This document shows positions 46,749 through 54,814 of a stretch of DNA of 64,000 bases, piece after piece; position 1 is the first letter of the stretch; every line of letters starts with the position of its first letter. The DNA is taken from positions 1 through 64,000 of the forward strand of contig JAAVCG010000005.1 in NCBI GenBank assembly GCA_014802435.1. The letters run 5' to 3'. Below the pieces are notes generated by a model that saw nothing but the letters and a program-made list of their open reading frames with translations, did no database searches and was not told the DNA's origin. The translations under genes and the position numbers were made by a program. Source of the DNA: Bacteroides sp. Lineage in GTDB: Bacteria > Bacteroidota > Bacteroidia > Bacteroidales > Muribaculaceae.

Positions 46749-47435
46749 TCAGTTCATGATTTTTGTTTTATGGCGGATTGTCGTAAGTAGTTTTTGCAGG
46801 ATGGTTTGGGAGGAGATAGTTAGGTCGGTTTTGATGGGGTTATGGAAATATTTAGAGTTATTTGAGGATATTTCAATGTAATAGTTGCCTTGGGAGTTGG
46901 GCGAGCGGGAGATGGTTTTGACAATTCCAGTACCTATTTCGGGGATGGTTATTTGTTGGCCCGGGGTTATTTTAGATGCGATGTTTTGCGGGATATATGC
47001 GTAGTAGATTGCGTAGTCGGCCGGGCTTTCGTTGGCCACTTTAAGAAGTTCGGTTCCTGCGGGAATCGGGGTGTCTTCGTGGACGGGACCTATGTAGGTT
47101 ACACGTCCGGCTATTGGGGCGGTCGCGCAGGTGCCGTTGGTAAAGGCGAGCAGCGTGTCATTGGCTTTTACCGGGGCGTTGTCAGCGACATATATATGCT
47201 TGATTTTTACTGCCTCGGGCATTGAGATTATGGCGCTTCCGTCTGTGGCGAGGGGTGTGAGTTCGATGTCATAGCGTTCGGGAAGGCGGATGGTTGCACA
47301 CAAAGCCAGCGCGCCAATCAGTATCAGCGCAATCAGGGTTATCCCCCATCGCTGAATCCAAGAGGGGACTGCGCCCATAAGTTCCTGTACTTCTTCGCTA
47401 TGCAGGTCAAGGCCTTTCAGGTTTGGTTCGCTCAT
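46749..47435 (-). CDS. minimal HlyD-family periplasmic adaptor of the peptide exporter
   Basis: The 228-residue protein has a short cytoplasmic start, one membrane helix (WGITLIALILIGALALCATI), a lipoyl/biotinyl half-motif pair (KIKHIYVADNAPVKANDTLL and CATAPIAGRVTYIGPVHEDT) and a beta-barrel part. The long coiled-coil hairpin that reaches TolC in usual HlyD proteins (400 or more residues) is absent. It overlaps the C39 ABC gene by 4 bases, so it is the adaptor of that exporter. It is the last gene of the peptide locus. Confidence 0.85.
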   Translation of the reverse strand: MSEPNLKGLDLHSEEVQELMGAVPSWIQRWGITLIALILIGALALCATIRLPERYDIELTPLATDGSAIISMPEAVKIKHIYVADNAPVKANDTLLAFTNGTCATAPIAGRVTYIGPVHEDTPIPAGTELLKVANESPADYAIYYAYIPQNIASKITPGQQITIPEIGTGIVKTISRSPNSQGNYYIEISSNNSKYFHNPIKTDLTISSQTILQKLLTTIRHKTKIMN

Positions 47436-49645
47436 GAGAGTCCGAGTTCAATTTGGTTTTTAACGAGTGTATAATATGTTCCTTGGCGGGCGAGGAGTTC
47501 GGAGTGCGTCCCTTCCTCGACCACTTTTCCGTGGTCCATGACGATGATTTTGTCGGCGTCAACAACGGTGCTTAGCCGATGGGCTACGATGACTACGGTC
47601 TTGCCTTTATAGAAGGTCTTGAGATTCTGCATGATGATGCTTTCGTTGTAGGCGTCGAGTGAGTTTGTCGCTTCGTCAAAGAAGATGAATTGCGGATTTT
47701 TGTAGACTGCGCGGGCAATCAGTATACGCTGTTTCTGACCGGAGCTGATGCCGTTACCCTCCATACCGATTTTGGTGTTATAGCCCATCGGCAGGGAAAG
47801 GATAAAGTCCTCGATATTGGCCACCCGGACGGCATGGGCCAGGCGCTCGGGGTCTATCTCGTCGGTCGAGACGGCGATATTGCGGGCTATGGTGTCAGAG
47901 AATATGAAACCCTCCTGCAAGACCGAGCCGGAGACCTCGCGCCACTTGTGAGGATTAAGCATATTGAGCGGCGTCGGACCGATTTTTATAGAGCCGTGCA
48001 TCGGTTCGTAGAAACCCTGAAGGAGTTTTACTATTGTGGTCTTGCCGCTTCCGCTTGCGCCGACAATGGCAGTCACTTTGTTCGGCTCGATGGTGAGGCT
48101 TACCCCGTCGAGGGCGTAGTCCCGCTCGGCCCCGCTATAACTGAATTTAACGTCTGTGAAGGTAATAGGCTTGTCCGTAGGTACTTCGGTCTGCTTTGAT
48201 TCGATGTCCTGTTCCTCGTCAGGCTGTTTGTGGATTTCGTTGAGGCGCTCAAGGCTGATTTTCGCATCCTGGACAGCTTGGGTGAGTCCGATTAGGTCGC
48301 CGATGGGGGCCGACAGTTGACCGATAATGTAGGTCATTGACATCATCATACCGAGGGTCATCTGCCCGTCAATCACGGCTTTGGCGGCGATGAAGGTTAT
48401 CAGGATGTTGGTGCTCTGCGTGAAGAAAGCGCTGCCCACTTGCTGAATCTGGCCGATTGCCAATCCGCGCAGCCCGACTTTGAAGAGTTTCACCTGAATC
48501 CGCTCCCATTCCCAGCGTTTCTGGCGCTCGCTGTTGTTGAGCTTGATTTCCTGCATGCCCTGAATCAACTGGATTACGGAACTCTGCTCGCTCGCCGAGA
48601 GATTGAAGCGTCGGATGTCAAGTTCGCGACGGTATTTCATGAAGCCCCATATCCAAAGGACATAGAGAGCGTTGCCGCCGAGGAAAATCAGCAGGATAGG
48701 CATATAATAGTAGCCCAAGATGGCGGCGAATATCAGGAAGTTGAAGGCTGAGAAGATGATGTTCAGCGAGTTGTTCATCAGCAGCGACTTGATGCGGGCA
48801 TGGTCGCCGATACGCTGCATCAGGTCGCCGGTCATCTTCGAGTCGAAGAAGCGCAGTGGCAACCTCATCAACTTTATCAGGAAGTCTGAAATCAGCGCGA
48901 TGTCAATCCGGGCGTTGACATGAAGTGTAATCCAACTTCGCAGAAACCCGACCATCAACTGCGAGACAAACAGAAAGAGCTGAGCCATCAGAATCATCGT
49001 TACGAACCCGACGTGACGGCCGCCGATGCCCACATCGACAAGCGCCTGAGTCAGAAACGGGAAAATCAACTGCAAGACGCTGCCGATGAGCAACGCCAGA
49101 CCCAACTGGACGAACTGCCGCTTATATGGCAGCAGGTAGCGTCCGAAGTGAGCCAGTCCGCGCCAGGTTGTGTCGCGGCTTTCGCCGGGCGATTCGTAGA
49201 ACTGAGGCGCCGGCTCAAGCAGCAGAACCGTGCCTAACTTTTCTCCATTGGAGTTGCCGGAACTGACCCAGCATTTTTCAAACTCCTTGGCGTCATAGTC
49301 AACAATCTGCGATGCCGGGTCGGCTATGCGGTAAATAGTCTTCCCGCGGCGTTTAAACACTTTGCAGAGGACTACAAAGTGTTTATAATTCCAATGGAGG
49401 ATACAAGGCGTCGGCGCCGCTTTGGTCAAGCGTTCAACAGAAGTGCGGATACCCGTCGAGCGCATACCGATGCTTTCGGCGGCATCGCTTAGTCCAAGCA
49501 TTGAGACACCCTCGCGGGTAATGAACGACCTCTTCTGAAGGGTCTCCAGTGAGTAATGCCGCCCGTAGTACTGCGCAACCATCCGCAGACAAGCCGGGCC
49601 GCAGTCCATCATATTTAGTTGATGATAATGAGGAAACTTTCGCAT
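47432..49645 (-). CDS. C39-peptidase ABC exporter (bacteriocin-type)
   Basis: This 737-residue transporter trims double-glycine leaders and exports the peptide. The peptidase domain (1-~135) has QLNMMDCGPACLRMV with Cys15, HWNYKHFVVL with the catalytic His, and IADPASQ. A six-helix membrane domain (about 165-440) and an ATPase follow: Walker A GASGSGKTTIVK, signature GISSGQKQRILIARAV, Walker B FIFFDEATNSLD. I chose the ATG at 49645, which overlaps the OMP1 stop as TAATG. The ORF-track extension upstream lies inside OMP1 and is not family-like. It is the only intact exporter seen for the two precursors. Confidence 0.95.
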   Translation of the reverse strand: MRKFPHYHQLNMMDCGPACLRMVAQYYGRHYSLETLQKRSFITREGVSMLGLSDAAESIGMRSTGIRTSVERLTKAAPTPCILHWNYKHFVVLCKVFKRRGKTIYRIADPASQIVDYDAKEFEKCWVSSGNSNGEKLGTVLLLEPAPQFYESPGESRDTTWRGLAHFGRYLLPYKRQFVQLGLALLIGSVLQLIFPFLTQALVDVGIGGRHVGFVTMILMAQLFLFVSQLMVGFLRSWITLHVNARIDIALISDFLIKLMRLPLRFFDSKMTGDLMQRIGDHARIKSLLMNNSLNIIFSAFNFLIFAAILGYYYMPILLIFLGGNALYVLWIWGFMKYRRELDIRRFNLSASEQSSVIQLIQGMQEIKLNNSERQKRWEWERIQVKLFKVGLRGLAIGQIQQVGSAFFTQSTNILITFIAAKAVIDGQMTLGMMMSMTYIIGQLSAPIGDLIGLTQAVQDAKISLERLNEIHKQPDEEQDIESKQTEVPTDKPITFTDVKFSYSGAERDYALDGVSLTIEPNKVTAIVGASGSGKTTIVKLLQGFYEPMHGSIKIGPTPLNMLNPHKWREVSGSVLQEGFIFSDTIARNIAVSTDEIDPERLAHAVRVANIEDFILSLPMGYNTKIGMEGNGISSGQKQRILIARAVYKNPQFIFFDEATNSLDAYNESIIMQNLKTFYKGKTVVIVAHRLSTVVDADKIIVMDHGKVVEEGTHSELLARQGTYYTLVKNQIELGLS

Positions 49646-52614
49646 TATTTTCGCTTGGGGGTGATTGTCAGGTTGTATGTCAGTGATAGGAGGACGTAGG
49701 AAGGCTGGGTGTTGTAGCGGGTCATACTTATGGATTGAGTGTCGATTGAGCGCGAGAAGGTGGGAATTTGTTGGAGGATGTCGTAGCCGTGGATTTTGAT
49801 CAGCCAATTGCGGGCAAACTTCTTGCTGAGCGAGAGGTTCCATACCCAGTATGGACGGTCAATGTCGGAGTTACCGTAGCCGTAGCGGGTGTTTAGCGTC
49901 AGGGAGGTTTCGAGTCCGATGCCCCAGGGGAGTATGCCTTGGGCTTCGAGTGAGTAGTCAATGTCAGAGTAGCGGGCATTGGCAAATGAGTATTTTTCAG
50001 AGATTTGTCGGTTGAAGCGCATATCAACGTTTGCGCGGATATTGAAGTCGCGGATTGAGAATGACAGCGTGAATCTGTCGCCGAAAGTCCGGTAGTCGGA
50101 GCCTATCGTACCGGGATTGTCTATTTCTGATGAATAATCTACATTATGGCGGAGGCTATGGGAGAACTGGTTTTGAATGAAGAATCGGTTGCGAGGTCCG
50201 AAAGATTGACTGTAACCGAGCGACTGGGAAGTTGACCGGTTGCCGTTAACGTTCATCGGGGTTGAGATAATAGCTCCGGTTTCGGGGTTTAGGAATCGGG
50301 CTCTGGAAACGGCGTCATCAACTTTGCGGTAGTCGATGGACGCACTGATGGAGTGATGTCTTTTGCCGAACGACTTACGGTAGCTTAGCGAGTGGACCCA
50401 TGAACGGGTGTCTTTCAGATTCGGATTTCCCCTATAAATGTTCATCGGGTCAGTGGTATCTTCCTGATCATTGAGCCAGCGCATCTGAGGTAGAGTAAGG
50501 TATGTTGAGAACGAATAACTTAACCCTAAAATGTCAACTTTGGCCGAAGGAATCCACATTTCGGTATATTTCCGTAGGTTGATATGGCTGTGAACTCTGT
50601 TTTCTTGATATTGCCGGTAGTTCAGTTCATATTTGGAGTCAAGAATTATGCTCAGGTTCCAAAATCGGAGTCCAAGGTTTGCGCCGAATTTGTTGATATT
50701 TTCGGTTGAGCGGGAGTCATAACTGTTTATTTCGTCAAGAAGCATAGCCGACGAGCGGGTCAGCAGAGCCGGTTCCAGTTTGGCCTGATTGTCATAATAG
50801 CGGTTGAGGTCTCCCCGGTTGTCGTGGATAGAAAATAAATAGTCGATGGCGCCCTCAATGCTGAACTTTTTGTAAGTATATTTCGCCGAGCCGACGCTGA
50901 GGGTCAGATTCCCGGAGTTGTAGGTTCGCCGCTGTTCTGCCTTGGATATTTGGTTTAAATTATTGACAGCATCGTCAGGATAGATAATCTGTTGGGCGGA
51001 ATTATAGTCCAGGCGGGATGTCCGGAAGTTATAATTGCCATCAAATTTCATTCGGGCAATCGCGGGAATCAAGTAGGGGGCGAGCGCGTAACTGAGGTGG
51101 CCATTGCCTTCATAACTCCTTGACCGTTCATCGTTCTTCAAGGTCTGACGATATTTTATCGCCTCGGTCAGAGGGTCGGCCGACTCGCGATTTTCGAGGT
51201 CCGATTGGCGCGAATTGCTGCTTTCGTCTCTCTTTTCCCGTTCGGTATTCAGGTCAATGGAGGTCTTAAAAAGTCCGAAGCGGAAATGACGCGATAAAAT
51301 ATTATCCCAGCGCAGATCCATTGCGCGTGTCTTTCGGGCGTTTTCGTATGTGCCCAGACGAGAGCCTTCCGTAAAGAGTTCGGTTGTCTCACTTTGTGAT
51401 TCATAAAATCTTTTCCGGCCGCTGACGGTTAGATTCGAATTGAAGCCTTCTCTTTGCTGGTCTTTCCAATAGGTTTTAAATGTAGCACCCGCTTTGGCGG
51501 ACGTGACGAGCCCGGTATGAATGTCGGAAGCTGACCAACGGCCAGAGCCGTCGACCGACGCATCACTATTGACGTTGTTTCCCTGCAGATAAAGCCCATA
51601 CTCGACTCGGGAGTCATAGACCAAGGCGAAGATTCGGCCTAACCATTTCAACGACGGGTCATTGCTGACGTTCACTCCCCCACCAAGAGTATAGTTCGTA
51701 ATCAGCCCTCGGGAAAACTCCTTTTTCAGGTTAACATCAAGTACCAGCGGGTCATTTTCCTTGTCCCGCTCCTCGACTTTGCGGCTGTAGGCAATCTCGT
51801 CGGGCGCTTTTTTGTAGACCTTTATGTCTTTGACGGTATAGTGTGGTAGATTTTCAAGGGCGACTATTGGGTCTCCATTAAAAAACTTCTTACCGTTGAC
51901 AAGAAGTTCGCTGACCGGTTCACCATTGATGGTAATCTGACCACGGCGCGACAGAGAAGCCCCGGGCAAAGCCCTGATCAGGGCGTCAAGCATCGAGCCG
52001 TCGGGCAGATTGAACGCGTCGGCATTGTATACCAGCGTATCGCCGTTATGATACATCTTGATTTTCGTCGCCGTAACGGTCAGTTCCTTCAGCCTCAACG
52101 ATTTATCCTCGGGATAGATTCCATATTTTCCCGCATATAAGTAGGCGATATTGTCATAGACCTTTGCCTCATTCGTTTTCAGACGCATTGTGCGCCCCTC
52201 AAATCCCGGTTTTGTCAGACTGACAATCAGGACACTGTCATAAGGCACCGTAACTGAATATCTCACCGTATTGTTCATCGGGTCACTTAAATCAGGCAGG
52301 TCCATCCGGTCCCCCCTTTCCTTGGCGCGCTTTGCCTCGTCCATCATCTCCGTCTTGCGGTCAATCCAGCCGATGGAATCCACGGAGAATCCACCCGAAA
52401 GGCCGCTGACCGCCACCTTTACCCCGCTCAGAGGCAACTTATTCGACGAATTATAAATTTTCATCGAAAACTGAATCGAATCCGGTGTTTGCGCCTTATC
52501 CTGTGCCTTAGAGACAAGGAGAGTGCAAAAGATTATTAAGAAGGAAACATATAGTCGTATATGACCATATGTCCTATATTTAGCAAATTGTCGACTATAT
52601 GTTTCCATTGGCAT
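49645..52614 (-). CDS. outer membrane beta-barrel protein OMP1 (PF14905-like)
   Basis: The 989-residue protein has a hydrophobic signal (LYVSFLIIFCTLLVSKAQ), a carboxypeptidase-regulatory/Ig-like domain (about 45-170) and a TonB-receptor-like plug (about 180-285: LTVTATKIKMYHNGDTL, then VNGKKFFNGDPIVALENLP). A long beta-barrel ends in YVLLSLTYNLTITPKRK. It is 25-35% similar by eye to OMP2 and OMP3. No TonB box was identified. Its n-region is unusually long (about 22 residues) and contains a strong inverted repeat in the DNA. It lies 10 bases after precursor 1 and directly before the exporter, so it is the likely outer membrane partner of that peptide. Confidence 0.88.
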   Translation of the reverse strand: MPMETYSRQFAKYRTYGHIRLYVSFLIIFCTLLVSKAQDKAQTPDSIQFSMKIYNSSNKLPLSGVKVAVSGLSGGFSVDSIGWIDRKTEMMDEAKRAKERGDRMDLPDLSDPMNNTVRYSVTVPYDSVLIVSLTKPGFEGRTMRLKTNEAKVYDNIAYLYAGKYGIYPEDKSLRLKELTVTATKIKMYHNGDTLVYNADAFNLPDGSMLDALIRALPGASLSRRGQITINGEPVSELLVNGKKFFNGDPIVALENLPHYTVKDIKVYKKAPDEIAYSRKVEERDKENDPLVLDVNLKKEFSRGLITNYTLGGGVNVSNDPSLKWLGRIFALVYDSRVEYGLYLQGNNVNSDASVDGSGRWSASDIHTGLVTSAKAGATFKTYWKDQQREGFNSNLTVSGRKRFYESQSETTELFTEGSRLGTYENARKTRAMDLRWDNILSRHFRFGLFKTSIDLNTEREKRDESSNSRQSDLENRESADPLTEAIKYRQTLKNDERSRSYEGNGHLSYALAPYLIPAIARMKFDGNYNFRTSRLDYNSAQQIIYPDDAVNNLNQISKAEQRRTYNSGNLTLSVGSAKYTYKKFSIEGAIDYLFSIHDNRGDLNRYYDNQAKLEPALLTRSSAMLLDEINSYDSRSTENINKFGANLGLRFWNLSIILDSKYELNYRQYQENRVHSHINLRKYTEMWIPSAKVDILGLSYSFSTYLTLPQMRWLNDQEDTTDPMNIYRGNPNLKDTRSWVHSLSYRKSFGKRHHSISASIDYRKVDDAVSRARFLNPETGAIISTPMNVNGNRSTSQSLGYSQSFGPRNRFFIQNQFSHSLRHNVDYSSEIDNPGTIGSDYRTFGDRFTLSFSIRDFNIRANVDMRFNRQISEKYSFANARYSDIDYSLEAQGILPWGIGLETSLTLNTRYGYGNSDIDRPYWVWNLSLSKKFARNWLIKIHGYDILQQIPTFSRSIDTQSISMTRYNTQPSYVLLSLTYNLTITPKRK
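52543..52606 (-). repeat. 15-bp perfect inverted repeat at the 5' end of OMP1
   Basis: GGAAACATATAGTCG (52543-52557) and CGACTATATGTTTCC (52592-52606) are perfectly complementary with a 34-base loop, starting only 8 bases after the A of the OMP1 ATG. In RNA the stem is followed by UUCUUAAUAAUCUUUU. A hairpin at this place could damp translation or transcription of OMP1 behind precursor 1. Confidence 0.8.
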
Positions 52615-52624
52615 CTAAGTTGCG

Positions 52625-52903
52625 TTAGTAGCCTTTACCGTTAAATTCGATCGAGAATGAACCGGAGTATGATTCACACTTCTTTGTGATGTTTTCGTTG
52701 CATCGACTTGCGCATGCAGTTTCACAACCAGCTGCATCTTTTGCGTCGGAAATAGTTAACGAACGTGTGTCAGGGTCTCCTAAAAGATTATAGGAGCACT
52801 TGCAGACAGGATTGGTTAAATCGCCTGCCAGGATGCCTTTGAGTTCCTCCGGGGTCAGAGGGGTGCCGATGAGTTCGGCAGCAGGAATGATGAGTTTGCT
52901 CAA
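52625..52903 (-). CDS. peptide precursor 1: double-glycine-type leader, six-Cys core
   Basis: The 92-residue precursor has a 27-residue leader ending EELKGILAG, with hydrophobic residues at -4, -7 and -12 and Glu at -8, the C39 double-glycine pattern except Ala at -2. The predicted 65-residue core has Cys at 34, 36, 60, 64, 68 and 76 (CxC, CxxxCxxxC, C) and the ending CESYSGSFS. The leader is almost identical to that of precursor 2, but the cores differ. The start codon is TTG, where precursor 2 has ATG. It is placed between the GT-GT-MT gene and OMP1. The mature activity (toxin, signal or other) cannot be read from the sequence. Confidence 0.85.
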   Translation of the reverse strand: MSKLIIPAAELIGTPLTPEELKGILAGDLTNPVCKCSYNLLGDPDTRSLTISDAKDAAGCETACASRCNENITKKCESYSGSFSIEFNGKGY

Positions 52904-52940
52904 GATTCTTTTAGGTTTAAATGGTTAATAATTGAGTTTA

Positions 52941-54809
52941 TTAGTGAGGCTTTTGGGCCTCGATTGTTATTGATTCTTTTAGGTATTGTTCTTTGGGGAG
53001 GTAGGGATTGTGTTTGTTGACGTTTTGCAGTTCCTGATGGGTGCTTTCGTTCGGAGAAGTGAGGTTTATATGGTCAAAACCTGATTCGGAGAGGAGAGTG
53101 CAGATTTCTGAGACAAGATGGAGGTAGGCCTTGCTGAGTCGGGCGATGAAAGCATTGATTTGTTTTGAATCAGGCATTTCGCGCAGAGCATCGGCGCGAT
53201 AGAAGGTCAGGCGCAGTGTGCCTCCGGGTGAAAGGATACGGAAACATTCGCTTAAAACTTTCTTGAGCCTTTCAGGTCCGAAATTTTCAATGAGATGCTC
53301 GGCAAAAATGAAGTCAAAGGAACTGTCCGGGGCCGGAATCGGTTGGGTCACATCAAGAAACGTCACTCCAAAGTCCGGTTCAACGTCAGTGTTGAGCCAT
53401 CCGGGCAACTGATTCATCCCGCAGCCCAATTGTAGCGCCTTTGGACCGTCGCCGGCAAGATATTCGGCAATGCTCACCGGGTTGGGTTGCTCCGCCGCAG
53501 TCTTGAACGCCATAGGATAATGGCGCAATTTGACGCGGGCATTGTCGAAGTGGCGGCGAATCATGGAGTCATGGTTGTTTGACTCAGTGATGTCCGAATA
53601 GCCGAAGTCGGTTTGCTCGGAGATGAATGGAACGGTAACCATCTTGGCGGTCAGAAGGGCGGATAGTTTCTCATCGGCCACGTCGCGCAGGCTGAACGGA
53701 GCGCTGAGTATCAGGTCGTAAGCGTTGCGGTAAATGACGATGAACTGTGTACACCAAAATCGGTCAATCCACGCCACACCGCCCGGTAGGGGGACGAGGT
53801 TAGAGAAGTCACCGATGCCGCCCGAAAGCATCTGCGCACCCATTGCTCCGGCGAGCATTATCTGATGCAGAAGGCGCTCGCGATTGTATGCTTCCGTAAA
53901 GAAGTGGTCGTCCTCACATATCAGCACGAAGTCTTCATCGCTCTCCTTGGCTTCGGTGATTATTCGACAGATACTTTGCCAAAGGCCGATAGCGCCGATT
54001 TCGTGGCGCGACGCCTCGACGATATGCAGGTCAAATTCCGGACGGCCCTCAAACTCCTTGCGGATATGCTCCAGGCGGTCTGTTCGCTCCGGAAGGTTGA
54101 TGACGTAAGTGGGGATGAACGCGCGGCTTACGTCGGCCGACATAATGGCGCGCAGGGTATCGGGCGATATGGCTGAGTAGTGATTACGGACCTTATGCAG
54201 CTGAGCAAGAAGGCTTTCATTCTTCTGGAAAAAGCGAGTTACGCGCCCTTCCTCCTCGTTGATACTGGTAGCGTCGGAATAGCCAAACTCGCGCTGAATA
54301 CTGATATAAGGCGCCATAACATATTTTCGTTTGGCCAAATAGGAGAGTTGAATATCAACGGCATAACCCTCAGTGGTCTTTGCGGCAAGAATCTTAGGGT
54401 AGCAGCGGCGGAAAATCACCGTAAACTGCATCCCGTTAAACCAGTTGACCCAAAAAAGTCCCGGCGCAACCTCAACGGGATTGCGACAAACGGACATTCC
54501 ACCCGACAGCAGGTCGGCGTCAAGACTCTGCGCAAGCCGGATATAGTGCAACAATGTATCCCGGCTATAAGCTTCGGTAAAGGCATGGTCATCCTCGCAG
54601 AAGATGAAAAACTCACTTCCCCGGCGCTCCTCTTCCTCGACTATGCCGTAGAAAGTCTGCCACAGCCCATAGGGACCGTTGCGATGCTCGATTGCCGGAA
54701 CGATATGCAACTCAAACTCATCGCGCCCCTCAAACTCGCCGATAATCGACTCCCTGCGCTCAGTCCGAGCCGCAAGATTCACAGCATATACTTGTAGTTT
54801 TTCTGTCAT
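52941..54809 (-). CDS. two tandem GT25-like glycosyltransferase domains fused to a class I methyltransferase
   Basis: The 622-residue protein has three parts. Domain 1 (about 1-225) opens VYAVNLAARTERRESI and has FCEDDHAFTEAYS. Domain 2 (about 230-430) opens TYVINLPERTDRLEHI and has ICEDDHFFTEAYN. Both match GT25 (LPS/procollagen galactosyltransferase) start and acidic metal-nucleotide motifs, so both look active. Domain 3 (about 440-622) is a SAM methyltransferase with LQLGCGMNQLPGWLNTD and ILSPGGTLRLTFYR. No signal or membrane segment is seen, so it acts in the cytoplasm. It lies between OMP2 (5 bases) and precursor 1 (37 bases), so peptide modification is the first hypothesis. A surface glycan role is the alternative. 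Confidence 0.85.
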   Translation of the reverse strand: MTEKLQVYAVNLAARTERRESIIGEFEGRDEFELHIVPAIEHRNGPYGLWQTFYGIVEEEERRGSEFFIFCEDDHAFTEAYSRDTLLHYIRLAQSLDADLLSGGMSVCRNPVEVAPGLFWVNWFNGMQFTVIFRRCYPKILAAKTTEGYAVDIQLSYLAKRKYVMAPYISIQREFGYSDATSINEEEGRVTRFFQKNESLLAQLHKVRNHYSAISPDTLRAIMSADVSRAFIPTYVINLPERTDRLEHIRKEFEGRPEFDLHIVEASRHEIGAIGLWQSICRIITEAKESDEDFVLICEDDHFFTEAYNRERLLHQIMLAGAMGAQMLSGGIGDFSNLVPLPGGVAWIDRFWCTQFIVIYRNAYDLILSAPFSLRDVADEKLSALLTAKMVTVPFISEQTDFGYSDITESNNHDSMIRRHFDNARVKLRHYPMAFKTAAEQPNPVSIAEYLAGDGPKALQLGCGMNQLPGWLNTDVEPDFGVTFLDVTQPIPAPDSSFDFIFAEHLIENFGPERLKKVLSECFRILSPGGTLRLTFYRADALREMPDSKQINAFIARLSKAYLHLVSEICTLLSESGFDHINLTSPNESTHQELQNVNKHNPYLPKEQYLKESITIEAQKPH

Positions 54810-54814
54810 TTCGG

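Noticed and set aside
52543-52606. Invertible promoter or shufflon site
   Set aside because: The inverted repeats are only 34 (or 6 at OMP3) bases apart, no invertase gene is present, and no promoter lies between the arms.
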